DNA from: Oscillospiraceae bacterium
GTDB lineage: Bacteria > Bacillota > Clostridia > Oscillospirales > Oscillospiraceae
Assembly (NCBI GenBank): GCA_017395935.1
Contig: JAFQNL010000012.1
Span: 93,414 to 157,413 of the forward strand
Reading direction: 5' to 3'
Length of the DNA stretch: 64,000 nt
In this document: piece by piece, positions 1-8,791 of the stretch
Layout: the number at the start of each line of letters is the position of its first letter
Position numbering within the stretch: position 1 is the first letter of the stretch
The notes under the pieces: generated by a model
Seen by the model: only the letters and a program-made list of their open reading frames with translations
Databases searched by the model: none
What the model was told of the DNA's origin: nothing
Program-made: the position numbers and the translations under genes

Positions 1-143
1 ATGGTATTGGCTGCGGTGGAGACGTCGATATCAATTCCGTTTCTGATCTGCGCGTCATAGAGCAGCGCCAGAAACAGAGCGGCGCTCACCAGCGCCAGAG
101 CGGCCAGCACCAGGCCGCGCAGGCGAAATATTCCCTGTCTCAT
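1..143 (-). CDS. Penicillin-binding protein 2-like transpeptidase, N-terminal fragment
   Basis: Only the first 47 codons lie in the window; the rest runs off the left edge. The start ATG is at 143-141. The peptide opens with a short basic stretch, then one hydrophobic segment (roughly residues 9-29, ending LALLYDAQI), the layout of a bitopic class B PBP with a cytoplasmic tip and a signal anchor. The gene begins 4 bp after mreD, and mreC-mreD-PBP2 (mrdA) is the usual cell-elongation order, so a PBP2 that cross-links peptidoglycan for the rod complex is likely. The call rests on position and topology; no catalytic motif is visible in this fragment. Confidence 0.6.
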   Translation of the reverse strand, partial: MRQGIFRLRGLVLAALALVSAALFLALLYDAQIRNGIDIDVSTAANT

Positions 144-147
144 CCCC

Positions 148-660
148 TCACCACCTCAGATCTGCCGGAATACGCCGGTCTATTAGCCAGTAGGGCAGGT
201 AGAGCAGCGGGGCAAAGGCCATGCTCCAGCCTCCCTCGGCCAGAGCGATGGGGACCATAGCCGCCAGCTCCTCTCCGGCAAAGGCAAGGCCCCAGAGGAG
301 GGTGCCTCCCTCCAGCAGGAGGATGGAGCCCAGCGCGCAGAGGAGATAGCCGGGAAAGGTGCCTCCCATGAGCTTGTTCCGGGTCCCGCCCCAGAGGGCG
401 CCCAGAAGAGCATAGAACCAGATCAGGCTGGCTCCCTCGGTCATCAGCCCGGCCACAAGGCCGGTACCCAGCCCAAACCAGGCCCCCGGTCGAGAGCCCT
501 CCAGCATGGCTACCGCCGTCACGGCAAACGGCATGAGCTGGGGGACAATCCCGCCCAGCTCCAGCCGGTTGAGCACCCAGCGCTGAAGGACGAAGACCAG
601 CGCGGTCAGGACAATATAGAGGGCCAGCTTGCTTCTGGCCTGATCGGATGACGAGCCCAC
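148..660 (-). CDS. mreD: Rod shape-determining protein MreD
   Basis: A 170-residue, strongly hydrophobic protein with about five membrane segments, the usual size and topology of MreD, the integral membrane part of the Mre elongation complex that links MreB/MreC to cell-wall synthases. The N-terminus (MGSSSDQARSKLALYIVLT) is short and basic before the first helix. It sits 27 bp after mreC and 4 bp before a PBP2-like gene, so the three are almost certainly cotranscribed. MreD proteins are poorly conserved in sequence, so the identification leans on order and topology. Confidence 0.85.
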   Translation of the reverse strand: MGSSSDQARSKLALYIVLTALVFVLQRWVLNRLELGGIVPQLMPFAVTAVAMLEGSRPGAWFGLGTGLVAGLMTEGASLIWFYALLGALWGGTRNKLMGGTFPGYLLCALGSILLLEGGTLLWGLAFAGEELAAMVPIALAEGGWSMAFAPLLYLPYWLIDRRIPADLRW

Positions 661-687
661 AGCCGGATCCTCCTCTCTGTTGGAAGC

Positions 688-1524
688 TTATTCCACAATG
701 TCAAATTCCTTGATTACAAAGACCTGCTCCAGTGCCGGCAGGTCGGCGGCCGGAATGAGTACGGCGTACTGCTCCACGCCGGAAGGGGTGGCGTGGACGG
801 TCTCCACATAGCCCACCACCAGTCCGCTGGGATAGACACCGCCCAGACCGGAGGTAAGCACCTCGTCGCCCGAGACCAGCGCCGACTGGCTGTTCAGGTA
901 GGACAGCCGGCAGCGCTGCTGACTCATCAGAGAGAGCTCTCCCTCCACAATGCCGTCCTCCCCGGTACGAAAGACAATAGCGCCCATGGAGATATCCGGG
1001 TCCAGCAGGGTAGTCACGCTGGACCAGTTGGTACCCACCTCCCGGATTACGCCAACCAGCGCCCCGGTCTCATTGATCACGCAGTCCCCTGCCTCCACGC
1101 CGTGGAGGCTGCCCTTACTCAGGGTGATGGTAGCTGACCAGCTGTTGGCCGTCCGGCCAGTGACGGCGGCCGACTCAAAGACGAAGTCCTTCCGCTTCTC
1201 CCGGAGCTCCAGCAGCTCCCGCAGTCGCTCGTTTTCCTCCAGCGCCGCCCGGGCCTCCCGGTTCTCCTCCTGCATATAGGCCACTTCCCGCTCCAGCTCC
1301 TCCACCCGGTCCTGCAGCCGCTCGTGCTCGGCGGCGTAGTTCCAGACCTCCGCTCCCCAGCCGGCCACGCCGGTGGTCAGCGCCCGGACAGGGCTGGTAA
1401 TTATGCCCAGCAGATCCCGGACCGGGTCCATGGGGAAGACGGAGGTAAGAATGGAGACGGCGGCCGTCAGCAGCAGGGCGAACACCACTACGCCGAATCC
1501 CTTTTTCTGAAAAAAGTTCTTCAC
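688..1524 (-). CDS. mreC: Rod shape-determining protein MreC
   Basis: 278 residues: a short basic N-terminus, one membrane anchor (about residues 11-31), a coiled coil rich in E, R and L (about 66-110, around RVEELEREVAYMQEENREA), then the beta-rich MreC core. Core features seen are ITLSKGSLHGVEAGD, GALVGVIREV and DEVLTSGLGGVYPSGL, which match the double-barrel domain that scaffolds PBP2 outside the membrane. Length is normal for Clostridia. It lies 14 bp after maf and 27 bp before mreD in the elongation gene run; no mreB is present in the window. Confidence 0.95.
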   Translation of the reverse strand: MKNFFQKKGFGVVVFALLLTAAVSILTSVFPMDPVRDLLGIITSPVRALTTGVAGWGAEVWNYAAEHERLQDRVEELEREVAYMQEENREARAALEENERLRELLELREKRKDFVFESAAVTGRTANSWSATITLSKGSLHGVEAGDCVINETGALVGVIREVGTNWSSVTTLLDPDISMGAIVFRTGEDGIVEGELSLMSQQRCRLSYLNSQSALVSGDEVLTSGLGGVYPSGLVVGYVETVHATPSGVEQYAVLIPAADLPALEQVFVIKEFDIVE

Positions 1525-1538
1525 CCGCTTGCCCTCAC

Positions 1539-2117
1539 TCAGTAGCTCAGCACCTTTACGCCAAAGCTCCGGAGGATCTGGCCCAGTCTGCAGACCGGCA
1601 GACCCATGACGTTAAAGTAGTCTCCCCGGATCCCCTCCACCAGAAGGGCGCCCAGACCCTGAATTCCGTAGCCGCCGGCCTTGTCCATCGGCTCGCCGGT
1701 GGCGATATAGGCCCGGATCTCCTCCTCGGACAGGGCCCGGAAGCAGACCTCCGTTCCCTCGGCCTCAGAGACCACCCGGTTATTGCAAATGACAGCCACG
1801 CCGGTATAGACCACATGGGTCTTTCCGGAGAGTTTCCGGAGCATCTGGAAGGCCTCCTCCTCGCTCCGGGGCTTGCCCAGCACCTGACCGTCCAGCGTCA
1901 CGATGGTATCGGCGGCGATGACCAGCTCATCCCGGCCGGTCTCCACGGCGATCTCACAGGCCTTGTCCAGGGCCAGCTTCCGGGCCAGCTCACGGGGCTC
2001 CAGCGCCAGCGCCATATCTTCCTCCCCCTTTGCGGGGCGGATTGTAAACTCACGAATACCCATCTGTCCCAGCAGCTCCCGGCGGCGGGGAGACTGGGAG
2101 GCCAGAATAATCTTCAT
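1539..2117 (-). CDS. maf: Maf family nucleoside triphosphate pyrophosphatase
   Basis: 192 residues. The N-terminus reads ILASQSPRRRELLGQMG, the Maf signature that forms the substrate pocket; ADTIVTLDGQVLGKPRS and the later KAGGYGIQGLGALLVEGI are further family blocks. Maf proteins hydrolyse dTTP/UTP or modified nucleotides to monophosphates and are linked to septation arrest in Bacillus. It follows dut by 16 bp and precedes mreC by 14 bp, the common Firmicutes placement beside the mre genes. Substrate preference cannot be read reliably here. Confidence 0.95.
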   Translation of the reverse strand: MKIILASQSPRRRELLGQMGIREFTIRPAKGEEDMALALEPRELARKLALDKACEIAVETGRDELVIAADTIVTLDGQVLGKPRSEEEAFQMLRKLSGKTHVVYTGVAVICNNRVVSEAEGTEVCFRALSEEEIRAYIATGEPMDKAGGYGIQGLGALLVEGIRGDYFNVMGLPVCRLGQILRSFGVKVLSY

Positions 2118-2133
2118 CCCTTGTCCTCTCCTT

Positions 2134-2586
2134 TCAGTTTCTGCCGGTGGATCCGAAGCCTCCGGTCCCCCGCTGGGTCTCGTCCAGCTCCTCGCACCGG
2201 ACCATCTCCACCTGAAAGACGGGGAAGATGCCCATCTGAGCTACCCGGTCTCCAGGCCGAACGATAAAGTCCTCGCTGCCGTTGTTGAGCAGACCTACCT
2301 TGATCTCTCCCCGATAGTCGCTGTCAATTACGCCCACACCGTTGGCCAGGGAGACGCCGAATTTGGTGCCCAGACCGGAGCGGGCAAAGATGAGCGCCAC
2401 ATAGCCGCTGGAGGGCAGGGCGATCGCGATACCGGTGGGGATCATGACCCGGCCGCCGGCGGGAAGAACCACCTCCTCGGTCAGGCAAGCATGCAGATCC
2501 ATCGCGGCGGCGCCGGCACTTGCATAGTACGGGGCAGGGATCTCCCTGCCGATCAGAGGAGAGACTGCCTTCCAGTTTAATTTCAT
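2134..2586 (-). CDS. dut: dUTP diphosphatase
   Basis: Trimeric all-beta dUTPase, 150 residues from the chosen start. The five motifs are visible in order: AAAMDLHA, FARSGLG (the PARSG motif with F for P), NGVGVIDSDYRGEI (catalytic Asp and binding beta-hairpin), RPGDRVAQM, and the C-terminal GTGGFGSTGR arm that closes over the nucleotide. The enzyme converts dUTP to dUMP and pyrophosphate, keeping uracil out of DNA. An ATG at 2592 is possible, but the GAGG ribosome binding site is 8 nt before the ATG at 2586, so the latter was chosen. It lies 18 bp after the U32 gene. Confidence 0.97.
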   Translation of the reverse strand: MKLNWKAVSPLIGREIPAPYYASAGAAAMDLHACLTEEVVLPAGGRVMIPTGIAIALPSSGYVALIFARSGLGTKFGVSLANGVGVIDSDYRGEIKVGLLNNGSEDFIVRPGDRVAQMGIFPVFQVEMVRCEELDETQRGTGGFGSTGRN

Positions 2587-2604
2587 ATCCATTGCCTCAT
2601 TTCA

Positions 2605-4686
2605 TTATTCCACGTCCCGGAAATAAAGGCCCCGGGTGATATCTACAGGAGTATAGCTGCCCCGGCCCTGATAACGCTCCAAAATCCGGACGCACTCCCG
2701 GCCGTTCTCCGTCGTAAAGCTCAGCCGGGCAGCCCAGAGGCCCAGCTTCTGATAGCTCTCGGCCTTGTCGGCCAGATAGAGCTTTCGGGAATTAAAGATC
2801 TCGTTCCGGCAGCCCCGGGCCCGAAGGACGGGGAACTGCGCTCCGGTCCGGTCGGTAAGCACGTTGCCGTTCTTGCAGTTGCACTGGCCGGTCCGGTTCT
2901 TGATGATACAGTTCTGAGTAATCATAAGGGGGAGCCGGCCATAGACGATCAGCTCGGTATCCAGACACTTGGACAGGTCCCGGACCCGGGCCATCCGCTG
3001 CTCAAAGGAGAGGGTGGCCGAGATCAGGCCCATCTCTCTCAGCTTTTCCAGCGTCATGGAGTTGTACACGCCCAGACCGAAGTCTCCCCGGCAGGAGAAG
3101 TCCATACCCAGCGCCAGCGTGCAGCTGCCCAGATCTCCGGCCAGGGCGGTATAGATGCCCATCTCCTGCAGCGCCTTCAGCTCCTGCTCCAGTTGGGGCC
3201 GTTCCTCGTCCCAGCGGATCCGGGGCAGGGCGGCGCAGACCTCCAGCCCCCGGTCCATGGCCTTTTCCACCTGCTTCCGGTTTGAGAGGATTTCGTCCGG
3301 GGCAAGATAGATTACCTGAGGCTCCATGGCAATCAGCTCGTCGGTGAGCTGGTCGGCCGTGCGCAGCGAGACAGTATAGACCGGAGGCTCTGTCCGGTTG
3401 GTCAGCTTTGCCGGGCTCCGGAAGTCAGCCTCCCGGCGCTGAGGCGTCTTTACCCGCTCCACGCTCAGTCCGTCCAGCAGCCGGCGGCGCAGCTCGTTAA
3501 AGCTGCCCAGAGGCAGAGCCAGCCCCTCTCCCACCGAGATCTCCATATGGCGGATCCGGAAGGGCGTGCCTCCCGTCCGCTCCATCTGGCGGCGGATATC
3601 CTCCCGGGTAATGGGTCGGTTTCTGGCCCGCTGGGGGACAGGGCCTTCCAGATAGACCCGATTTCCCTCCTCGTCGGTGATCTCCGCCCGGAGCGGCCGG
3701 CCCTCAACCATCTGGAGCGCCAGCTCCACCGGCACCCGGGGATGCTCCCGGTTATACTCCTGCCGGGTCTGGGCGAAGAGCTTTTCCGGAATCTCCTCCT
3801 TCTCCCGAATACCGAACATATGCCGGCCTGTTCTGCCCTGATAATAGCCGTCGGTAAAGCCCTGCCGGTTAAAGGCCGAGCGCAGCTCCTCCTGCTCCTG
3901 AGGGGTGGGGTTTCTCCCCTCCCGGAGGGCTTTGGCATAGATCCGGGTAACGATGGCCACATATTCCGGCCGCTTCATCCGGCCCTCGATCTTGGCGCAG
4001 GCCACGCCCATATCGTTGAGCTCCTTGACGTAGTCGGCCAGAGACATATCCTTCAGACTCAGCGGATAGCCGTCGGCCATGCCGCTCCAGCCATACTTCA
4101 TCCGGCAGGGCTGGGCGCACATTCCCCGGTTTCCGCTCCGGCCGCCGATGACCGAGGAGAGGAAGCACTGGCCCGAGTAGCACATACACAGCGCCCCATG
4201 GACAAAGACCTCAATCTCAATGGGAGAATGGCGGCAGATATAGCGAATCTCCTTCTTCGACAGCTCCCGGGACAGGACTACCCGCTCCATACCCATGGCA
4301 GCGCAGGCCAGCACACCGTCCAGATTATGGACGGTCATCTGGGTAGAGCCATGCAGGGGCAGGTCAGGCGCTACCTGACGGCACATCTCGGCCACGCCCA
4401 GATCCTGCACAATCAGAGCATCCACGCCGATCCGGCTGCACATCCGGACCAGTCTGGCCGCCTGGGGCAGCTCGCTGTCGGAAAGCAGGGTATTTAAGGT
4501 CAGATAGACCTTCACCCCCCGGAGATGGCAGTAGTCCACCGTCTCCCGAAGGCTGTTATCATCAAAGTTGGCGGCATTGCGCCGGGCATTGAACTTGCCA
4601 TAGCCCAGATAGATCGCGTCCGCTCCGCTCTGTACGGCGGCAATCGCCGCCTCCCGGGACCCGGCCGGGGAGAGCAGTTCCATCAT
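2605..4686 (-). CDS. Peptidase U32 family protein with C-terminal extension
   Basis: 693 residues. The N-terminal half is a U32 TIM-barrel-like domain starting MMELLSPAGSREAAIAA, with the signature around EVFVHGALCMCYSGQCFLSS and a cysteine cluster (GMCAQPCRMKYG) typical of the iron-sulfur-binding U32/RlhA/UbiU group. The C-terminal half has a further cysteine set (QNCIIKNRTGQCNCKNG) and matches the DUF3656-containing long form common in Clostridia. Family members act in tRNA/rRNA hydroxylation or as collagenase-like peptidases; the function of this long form is uncertain. GGAGG lies 9 nt before the start. It follows zapA by 16 bp. Confidence 0.88.
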   Translation of the reverse strand: MMELLSPAGSREAAIAAVQSGADAIYLGYGKFNARRNAANFDDNSLRETVDYCHLRGVKVYLTLNTLLSDSELPQAARLVRMCSRIGVDALIVQDLGVAEMCRQVAPDLPLHGSTQMTVHNLDGVLACAAMGMERVVLSRELSKKEIRYICRHSPIEIEVFVHGALCMCYSGQCFLSSVIGGRSGNRGMCAQPCRMKYGWSGMADGYPLSLKDMSLADYVKELNDMGVACAKIEGRMKRPEYVAIVTRIYAKALREGRNPTPQEQEELRSAFNRQGFTDGYYQGRTGRHMFGIREKEEIPEKLFAQTRQEYNREHPRVPVELALQMVEGRPLRAEITDEEGNRVYLEGPVPQRARNRPITREDIRRQMERTGGTPFRIRHMEISVGEGLALPLGSFNELRRRLLDGLSVERVKTPQRREADFRSPAKLTNRTEPPVYTVSLRTADQLTDELIAMEPQVIYLAPDEILSNRKQVEKAMDRGLEVCAALPRIRWDEERPQLEQELKALQEMGIYTALAGDLGSCTLALGMDFSCRGDFGLGVYNSMTLEKLREMGLISATLSFEQRMARVRDLSKCLDTELIVYGRLPLMITQNCIIKNRTGQCNCKNGNVLTDRTGAQFPVLRARGCRNEIFNSRKLYLADKAESYQKLGLWAARLSFTTENGRECVRILERYQGRGSYTPVDITRGLYFRDVE

Positions 4687-4702
4687 AGCCAGTTTCCTCC
4701 TG

Positions 4703-5029
4703 TCAGCTCTTCTTGGCGCCGTTCTTCTTCAGGCGGGTAATCTCCCGCCTGGCATCGGCCAGCTCCTGACGGAGCTTATTGCCCCGCTCCACCTCGGTCT
4801 GGATCTGGGCCCGGAGGGTTTCTTCGGCCTCCCTGGCCCGTCTGGCACCGTCCAGAGCATTGACGGCAGTGAGGACGGCGGCGTCCAGCGCAGGCACTCT
4901 GGCCTGCTTCATAACAGAGGAGATCATCTCGTCTGCCTGCTGGGCAATCTGCTCCACATAGCGCTCCTCGTCGCTGGTCACCAGCGCGTAGCTTCGCCCG
5001 GCGATGACCACATTGATCTTTTTATTCAT
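4703..5029 (-). CDS. zapA: Cell division protein ZapA
   Basis: 108 residues. The N-terminal part (NKKINVVIAGRSYALVTSDE) is the short beta-beta-alpha ZapA head; residues about 55-105 form a heptad-rich coiled coil (ARREITRLKKNGAKKS at the end). ZapA is a small cytosolic protein that bundles FtsZ filaments at the division ring. It is the first gene of the minus-strand run leading to the U32 peptidase, dut, maf and mre genes. GGAGG sits 6 nt before the ATG, and a promoter is visible about 80 bp upstream. Confidence 0.92.
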   Translation of the reverse strand: MNKKINVVIAGRSYALVTSDEERYVEQIAQQADEMISSVMKQARVPALDAAVLTAVNALDGARRAREAEETLRAQIQTEVERGNKLRQELADARREITRLKKNGAKKS

Positions 5030-5111
5030 AAGGCACCTCCAAAAAGGCCGGTCTCTTCCCCTTTCGCCCCCATAGGAGACAAAAGGCCATATGACTGCGA
5101 TTATAGACAGT

Positions 5112-5140
5112 ATTATACCATAGCCCCGACCGGAATGAAA
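5112..5140 (-). promoter_or_regulatory. Sigma-A-type promoter for zapA and the run to PBP2
   Basis: Read on the minus strand: -35 TTTCAT (5140-5135), 17-bp spacer, consensus -10 TATAAT (5117-5112). It lies about 80 bp before the zapA start and is the only strong promoter seen ahead of the seven tightly spaced minus-strand genes. Confidence 0.7.
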
Positions 5141-5181
5141 CGCTCCGGCCGTGAAATTTTGACCCGCCTCCTTTCTTCGCC

Positions 5182-5210
5182 TTGTGCAATCGAAGAGATT
5201 CTGCTATACT
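5182..5210 (+). promoter_or_regulatory. Sigma-A-type promoter for the helicase-lspA-rlu run
   Basis: -35 TTGTGC (5182-5187), 17-bp spacer, -10 TATACT (5205-5210). The predicted transcript starts near 5217, which leaves a short leader before the AAAGGAA ribosome binding site at 5265-5271. The zapA promoter lies back to back, about 40 bp away. Confidence 0.7.
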
Positions 5211-5279
5211 GATAAATAATGTCTTTCTATGCCCTTTTTTATGGGAAGTCATTTATCACCCGACAAAGGAACCGATTTT

Positions 5280-7346
5280 GTGAATTTTAACGACTTGAAA
5301 CTGACCAAGCCCATCCTCCGGTCTCTGTCCGAGCTGGGCTATGAGACCCCTACTCCCATCCAGCGGGAGGCCATTCCCCCCGCCCTGAAGGGCCGGGACG
5401 TGCTGGGCTGCGCCCGGACGGGCACCGGCAAGACCTGCGCCTTCGCCCTGCCCATTCTGATCCGGCTGGACCGGAACCGGACCAAGGCCCATCCCATTCG
5501 GGCCCTCGTCCTTACCCCCACCCGGGAGCTGGCCATCCAGAACGATCAGTGCTTTGCCGACTATGGAAAATATCTCCCCCTCCGCTCCGCCGTCATCTTT
5601 GGCGGCGTGGGTCAGGCCCCTCAGGTAGAGGCGCTGGAGCGGGGCGTGGACATTCTGGTGGCAACCCCCGGCCGGCTGGCCGACCTGTATCAGCAGGGGC
5701 ATATCGACCTGAAGGCCCTGGAGATTTTTGTTCTCGACGAGGCCGACCGGATGCTGGACATGGGTTTTATCCACGACGTGAAAAAGATCCTCAAATGGCT
5801 GCCGGAGAACAAGCAGACCCTCTTCTTCTCAGCCACCATGCCTCCGGAGGTCCAGTCGCTGGTAGACCAGCTTCTCCGGGATCCGGTCCGGATCGCCGTC
5901 GATCCTGTCAACTCTACGGTAGACGCCATTGATCAGCGTCTCTACCGAACCGATAAGAGCAAGAAGATCAAGCTGCTCACATGGCTGCTCAAGGAGCAGG
6001 ACTACCCCTCCGTGCTGGTCTTTACCCGAACCAAGCATGGGGCCAACCGGGTGGCCAGAGATCTGGAGCGTTCCGGCATCTCCGCCGCCGCCATCCACGG
6101 CAACAAGTCCCAGACCGCCCGCCAGACCGCTCTGGCTCAGTTTAAGGAGGGCTCCCTCCGGGTCCTGGTGGCCACGGATATCGCCGCCCGGGGTCTGGAC
6201 ATTGACGGTCTGGCCTGCGTAGTCAACTATAACCTGCCCGATGTCCCCGAGACCTACGTTCACCGGATCGGCCGAACCGGCCGGGCGGGACAGGCCGGGC
6301 TTGCCCTTTCCTTCTGCGATGCCAGTGAGCGGGATGAGCTCCGGGCCATCGAGAAGCAGCTGGGCCGGACCATTCCCACAGTTGAGCAGCATCCCTATCC
6401 AATGGAGGAGATGGAAGTGCCAATGACAGACGATAAGGGCCGCAAGGTCCACCCCGAGGACGCCGAGGCCCGGGAGGCTGCCAAATCAGGCGGCCGCCAG
6501 CGCCGGGAGAAGTCCTCCAAGCCCCAGAAGGAGCAGCCCCAGAAGGAGCAGTCCCCAAAAGAGCAGCCCAAAGCCAAGCAACAGCCGCCCAAAAAGCAGC
6601 CGGCCAAGGCCAGGGAGCAGTCCGCGGCCCCTCAGGGAAACAAGCAGCAGAAGAAGCAGCCGCCCAAAAGCCAGTTCGCTCAGGAGCCCATCCTGAAGCC
6701 GGAGGAGGACGTGGGCGATTACTCCGACTGGGTCCGCCACCGGGCCAGCACCCGGCCTGCCGTGCGCAAGCCCTATTCCGAGGCCAATCTGGACGAGCTG
6801 CTGGCTCTGCCCCACTTTGCCAGCGAACTGGGCTATGACCAGATCGGCAAAACGACCCCCCGGAAGAAGAGCGTAATCCTCCCCGGCGGCAAGGTCATGG
6901 ACTCTACCGCCCGGATGTTTATGAAAAACCGGAGCCCGGAAGAGGAAGAGGTCCCGGAAAAGCCGGTCCCCCACGAGTCCGGTCGTCCGGCTCAGGGGAA
7001 GAAGAACGCTCCCGCCCCCCGGCCGGAACAGACGAGCCGGAAGGAGAGCGGCAGAAAGCCCGAGCCTCAGGCCGTGGAGTCGGCCAGACAGCATTCGCCT
7101 CAGCCCGAGCCCGCCGGACAGACCCGCCATCAGGGCAACCGTCAGGACCGGCGCAGCCGGCAGGAGAAGGCACCTCTGCCCGAGAAAATCCAGCAGAGTC
7201 AGCCCAACCAGTCCCAGCCCAAGAGCAAGCACCGTCCCCATCACCGTCGGAACAAGGGCAAGGAGGGCGGCAAAAAGCCGGCCCCCGAGAGCGGAAAGAG
7301 TCTGGTTCGGCCCTACTATCTGAGCGATAAGAAGGGAAAGAACTGA
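5280..7346 (+). CDS. DEAD-box ATP-dependent RNA helicase with long disordered tail
   Basis: 688 residues from a GTG start at 5280, chosen because AAAGGAA lies 8 nt upstream and the peptide then begins like RhlE/DeaD proteins (NFNDLKLTKPILRSL); an in-frame ATG at 5229 has no site. Motifs in order: PTPIQ (Q motif), ARTGTGKT (Walker A), PTREL, DEAD, SAT, ARGLD, HRIGRTGR. The RecA core ends near residue 370. The remaining ~315 residues are low-complexity, rich in K, Q, E and P with QKEQ/KEQP repeats, and basic at the end (HRPHHRRNKGK). It probably unwinds RNA in ribosome assembly or cold adaptation; the tail is a likely RNA-binding region. lspA begins 1 bp after the stop. Confidence 0.95.
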   Translation: MNFNDLKLTKPILRSLSELGYETPTPIQREAIPPALKGRDVLGCARTGTGKTCAFALPILIRLDRNRTKAHPIRALVLTPTRELAIQNDQCFADYGKYLPLRSAVIFGGVGQAPQVEALERGVDILVATPGRLADLYQQGHIDLKALEIFVLDEADRMLDMGFIHDVKKILKWLPENKQTLFFSATMPPEVQSLVDQLLRDPVRIAVDPVNSTVDAIDQRLYRTDKSKKIKLLTWLLKEQDYPSVLVFTRTKHGANRVARDLERSGISAAAIHGNKSQTARQTALAQFKEGSLRVLVATDIAARGLDIDGLACVVNYNLPDVPETYVHRIGRTGRAGQAGLALSFCDASERDELRAIEKQLGRTIPTVEQHPYPMEEMEVPMTDDKGRKVHPEDAEAREAAKSGGRQRREKSSKPQKEQPQKEQSPKEQPKAKQQPPKKQPAKAREQSAAPQGNKQQKKQPPKSQFAQEPILKPEEDVGDYSDWVRHRASTRPAVRKPYSEANLDELLALPHFASELGYDQIGKTTPRKKSVILPGGKVMDSTARMFMKNRSPEEEEVPEKPVPHESGRPAQGKKNAPAPRPEQTSRKESGRKPEPQAVESARQHSPQPEPAGQTRHQGNRQDRRSRQEKAPLPEKIQQSQPNQSQPKSKHRPHHRRNKGKEGGKKPAPESGKSLVRPYYLSDKKGKN

Positions 7347-7347
7347 C

Positions 7348-7821
7348 ATGACCGGTCTGTACTATTTTGTAGCCGCCCTGCTGGTGGCCCTTGACCAGAT
7401 CACCAAGTATCTGGCCCGTACCCTGCTTATGGGACAGGGGACGATTGTGCTCATTCCCGGCTTTCTGGGTCTGGAGTACGTGGAAAATACAGGTATGGCC
7501 TTTTCCGCCCTCACCGGCTTTACTCCCCTGCTGACGGTAGTCAGTCTGGTCCTGTCCCTTCTGCTGGCCGGAGCGATTTGGAAGAAGTGGCTCCCGCATC
7601 CCTTTGCCCAGTGGATGCTCACTCTGGTTTTGGCCGGCGCCGTGGGCAACCTTATTGACCGGGCCCTCTTCGGCTATGTGACCGACATGATCAAGACCCT
7701 CTTTATGACCTTCCCCGTCTTTAACGTGGCCGACTGCTGCGTAGTTGTAGGTGCCTTCGCGCTGGCCGGCTTTATCCTCTTCTTCTGGAAGGAAGAGCGG
7801 CAGGAGGAGGTCCGGTCATGA
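7348..7821 (+). CDS. lspA: Lipoprotein signal peptidase (signal peptidase II)
   Basis: 157 residues with four membrane helices, standard for LspA, the aspartyl protease that removes signal peptides from diacylglyceryl-prolipoproteins. Family blocks seen: DQITKYLA (residues 16-23), EYVENTGMAFS, GNLIDRALFGYVTDMI and FNVADCC. The catalytic aspartates are expected at D113 (VTDMI) and D129 (NVADC). The ATG is 1 bp after the helicase stop, with its ribosome binding site inside the helicase 3' end, and its last four bases overlap the next start (ATGA). Confidence 0.97.
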   Translation: MTGLYYFVAALLVALDQITKYLARTLLMGQGTIVLIPGFLGLEYVENTGMAFSALTGFTPLLTVVSLVLSLLLAGAIWKKWLPHPFAQWMLTLVLAGAVGNLIDRALFGYVTDMIKTLFMTFPVFNVADCCVVVGAFALAGFILFFWKEERQEEVRS

Positions 7822-8732
7822 CCGAACTGCGTCTGAGGGCAGAGACTGCCGGAGAGCGGCTGGATCAGTTTCTGGCCCGCTCGGTAGACGGGCTCACCCG
7901 CTCCGCTGCCCAGAAGCTGCTGGAGCAGGGGGCTGTAACCTGGCAGGGGAGCTGTCTGAAAAAGAACGCCCGGACCACCGCCGATATGGAGCTCTCTCTG
8001 GCGCTGCCCGAGCCCGAGGCGCTGGACGTACTGCCTCAGGACATCCCTCTGGATGTCGTCTACGAGGACGAGGACGTGATCGCCGTCAATAAGCCGGTAG
8101 GTCTTGTGGTCCACCCCGCCCCCGGCCATCCCGACGGCACGCTGGTCAACGCTCTGCTCTACCACTGCGGTGACTCTCTCTCCGGTATCAACGGTCAGCT
8201 CCGCCCGGGTATCGTCCATCGGATCGACCGGGACACCAGCGGTCTGATCATCGCCGCCAAAAACGACATGGCCCATCTCTCCCTGTCTGAGCAGCTTCAG
8301 GACCATTCGCTGGCCCGGACCTACGAGGCCATCGCCGTGGGCCGGTTCCGGGAGGATGCCGGCACGGTGGACGCCCCCATTGCCCGTCACCGGACCGACC
8401 GGAAGCGGATGGCCATCGACCCGGAGGGCCGCCGGGCGGTCACCCATTGGGAGGTCATTGGCCGCTATCAGGGCTATACCCATATCCGCTGCCGTCTGGA
8501 GACCGGCCGGACCCATCAGATTCGGGTCCATATGGCCCATCTGGGCCATCCTCTGCTGGGCGATCAGGTCTACGGAAGCAAGAAGCCGGTGGCCGGCCTT
8601 GCCGGACAGTGTCTCCACGCCCGGGAGCTGGTCTTTTCCCATCCCCGGACCGGAGCTCCGGTCCATCTGGAGACTCCCCTCCCCGACTGGTTCCTCCGTC
8701 AGCTGGAAAAGCTGCGGAAGGAATCGAAATAA
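7818..8732 (+). CDS. RluD/RluA family 23S rRNA pseudouridine synthase
   Basis: 304 residues: an N-terminal S4 RNA-binding domain (about 1-65, RLDQFLARSVDGLTRSAAQ) followed by the catalytic domain. The RluA-family motif HRIDRDTSGL is present, with catalytic Asp at 137, plus TGRTHQIRVHMAHLGHPLLG. The enzyme isomerises specific uridines in large-subunit rRNA to pseudouridine. The start overlaps the lspA stop by 4 nt, the lsp-rluD pairing common in Firmicutes. The exact target uridines cannot be told from sequence alone. Confidence 0.95.
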   Translation: MTELRLRAETAGERLDQFLARSVDGLTRSAAQKLLEQGAVTWQGSCLKKNARTTADMELSLALPEPEALDVLPQDIPLDVVYEDEDVIAVNKPVGLVVHPAPGHPDGTLVNALLYHCGDSLSGINGQLRPGIVHRIDRDTSGLIIAAKNDMAHLSLSEQLQDHSLARTYEAIAVGRFREDAGTVDAPIARHRTDRKRMAIDPEGRRAVTHWEVIGRYQGYTHIRCRLETGRTHQIRVHMAHLGHPLLGDQVYGSKKPVAGLAGQCLHARELVFSHPRTGAPVHLETPLPDWFLRQLEKLRKESK

Positions 8733-8737
8733 AAGAC

Positions 8738-8765
8738 TTGACATTTCTTCTCTCCGGTGTACAAT
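8738..8765 (+). promoter_or_regulatory. Promoter of the TPP riboswitch-thiT transcript
   Basis: -35 TTGACA (8738-8743, consensus), 16-bp spacer, -10 TACAAT (8760-8765). It begins 6 bp after the preceding stop codon and points into the riboswitch. Confidence 0.8.
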
Positions 8766-8791
8766 AATGCCAGACCGCAATTGAATCCAAA

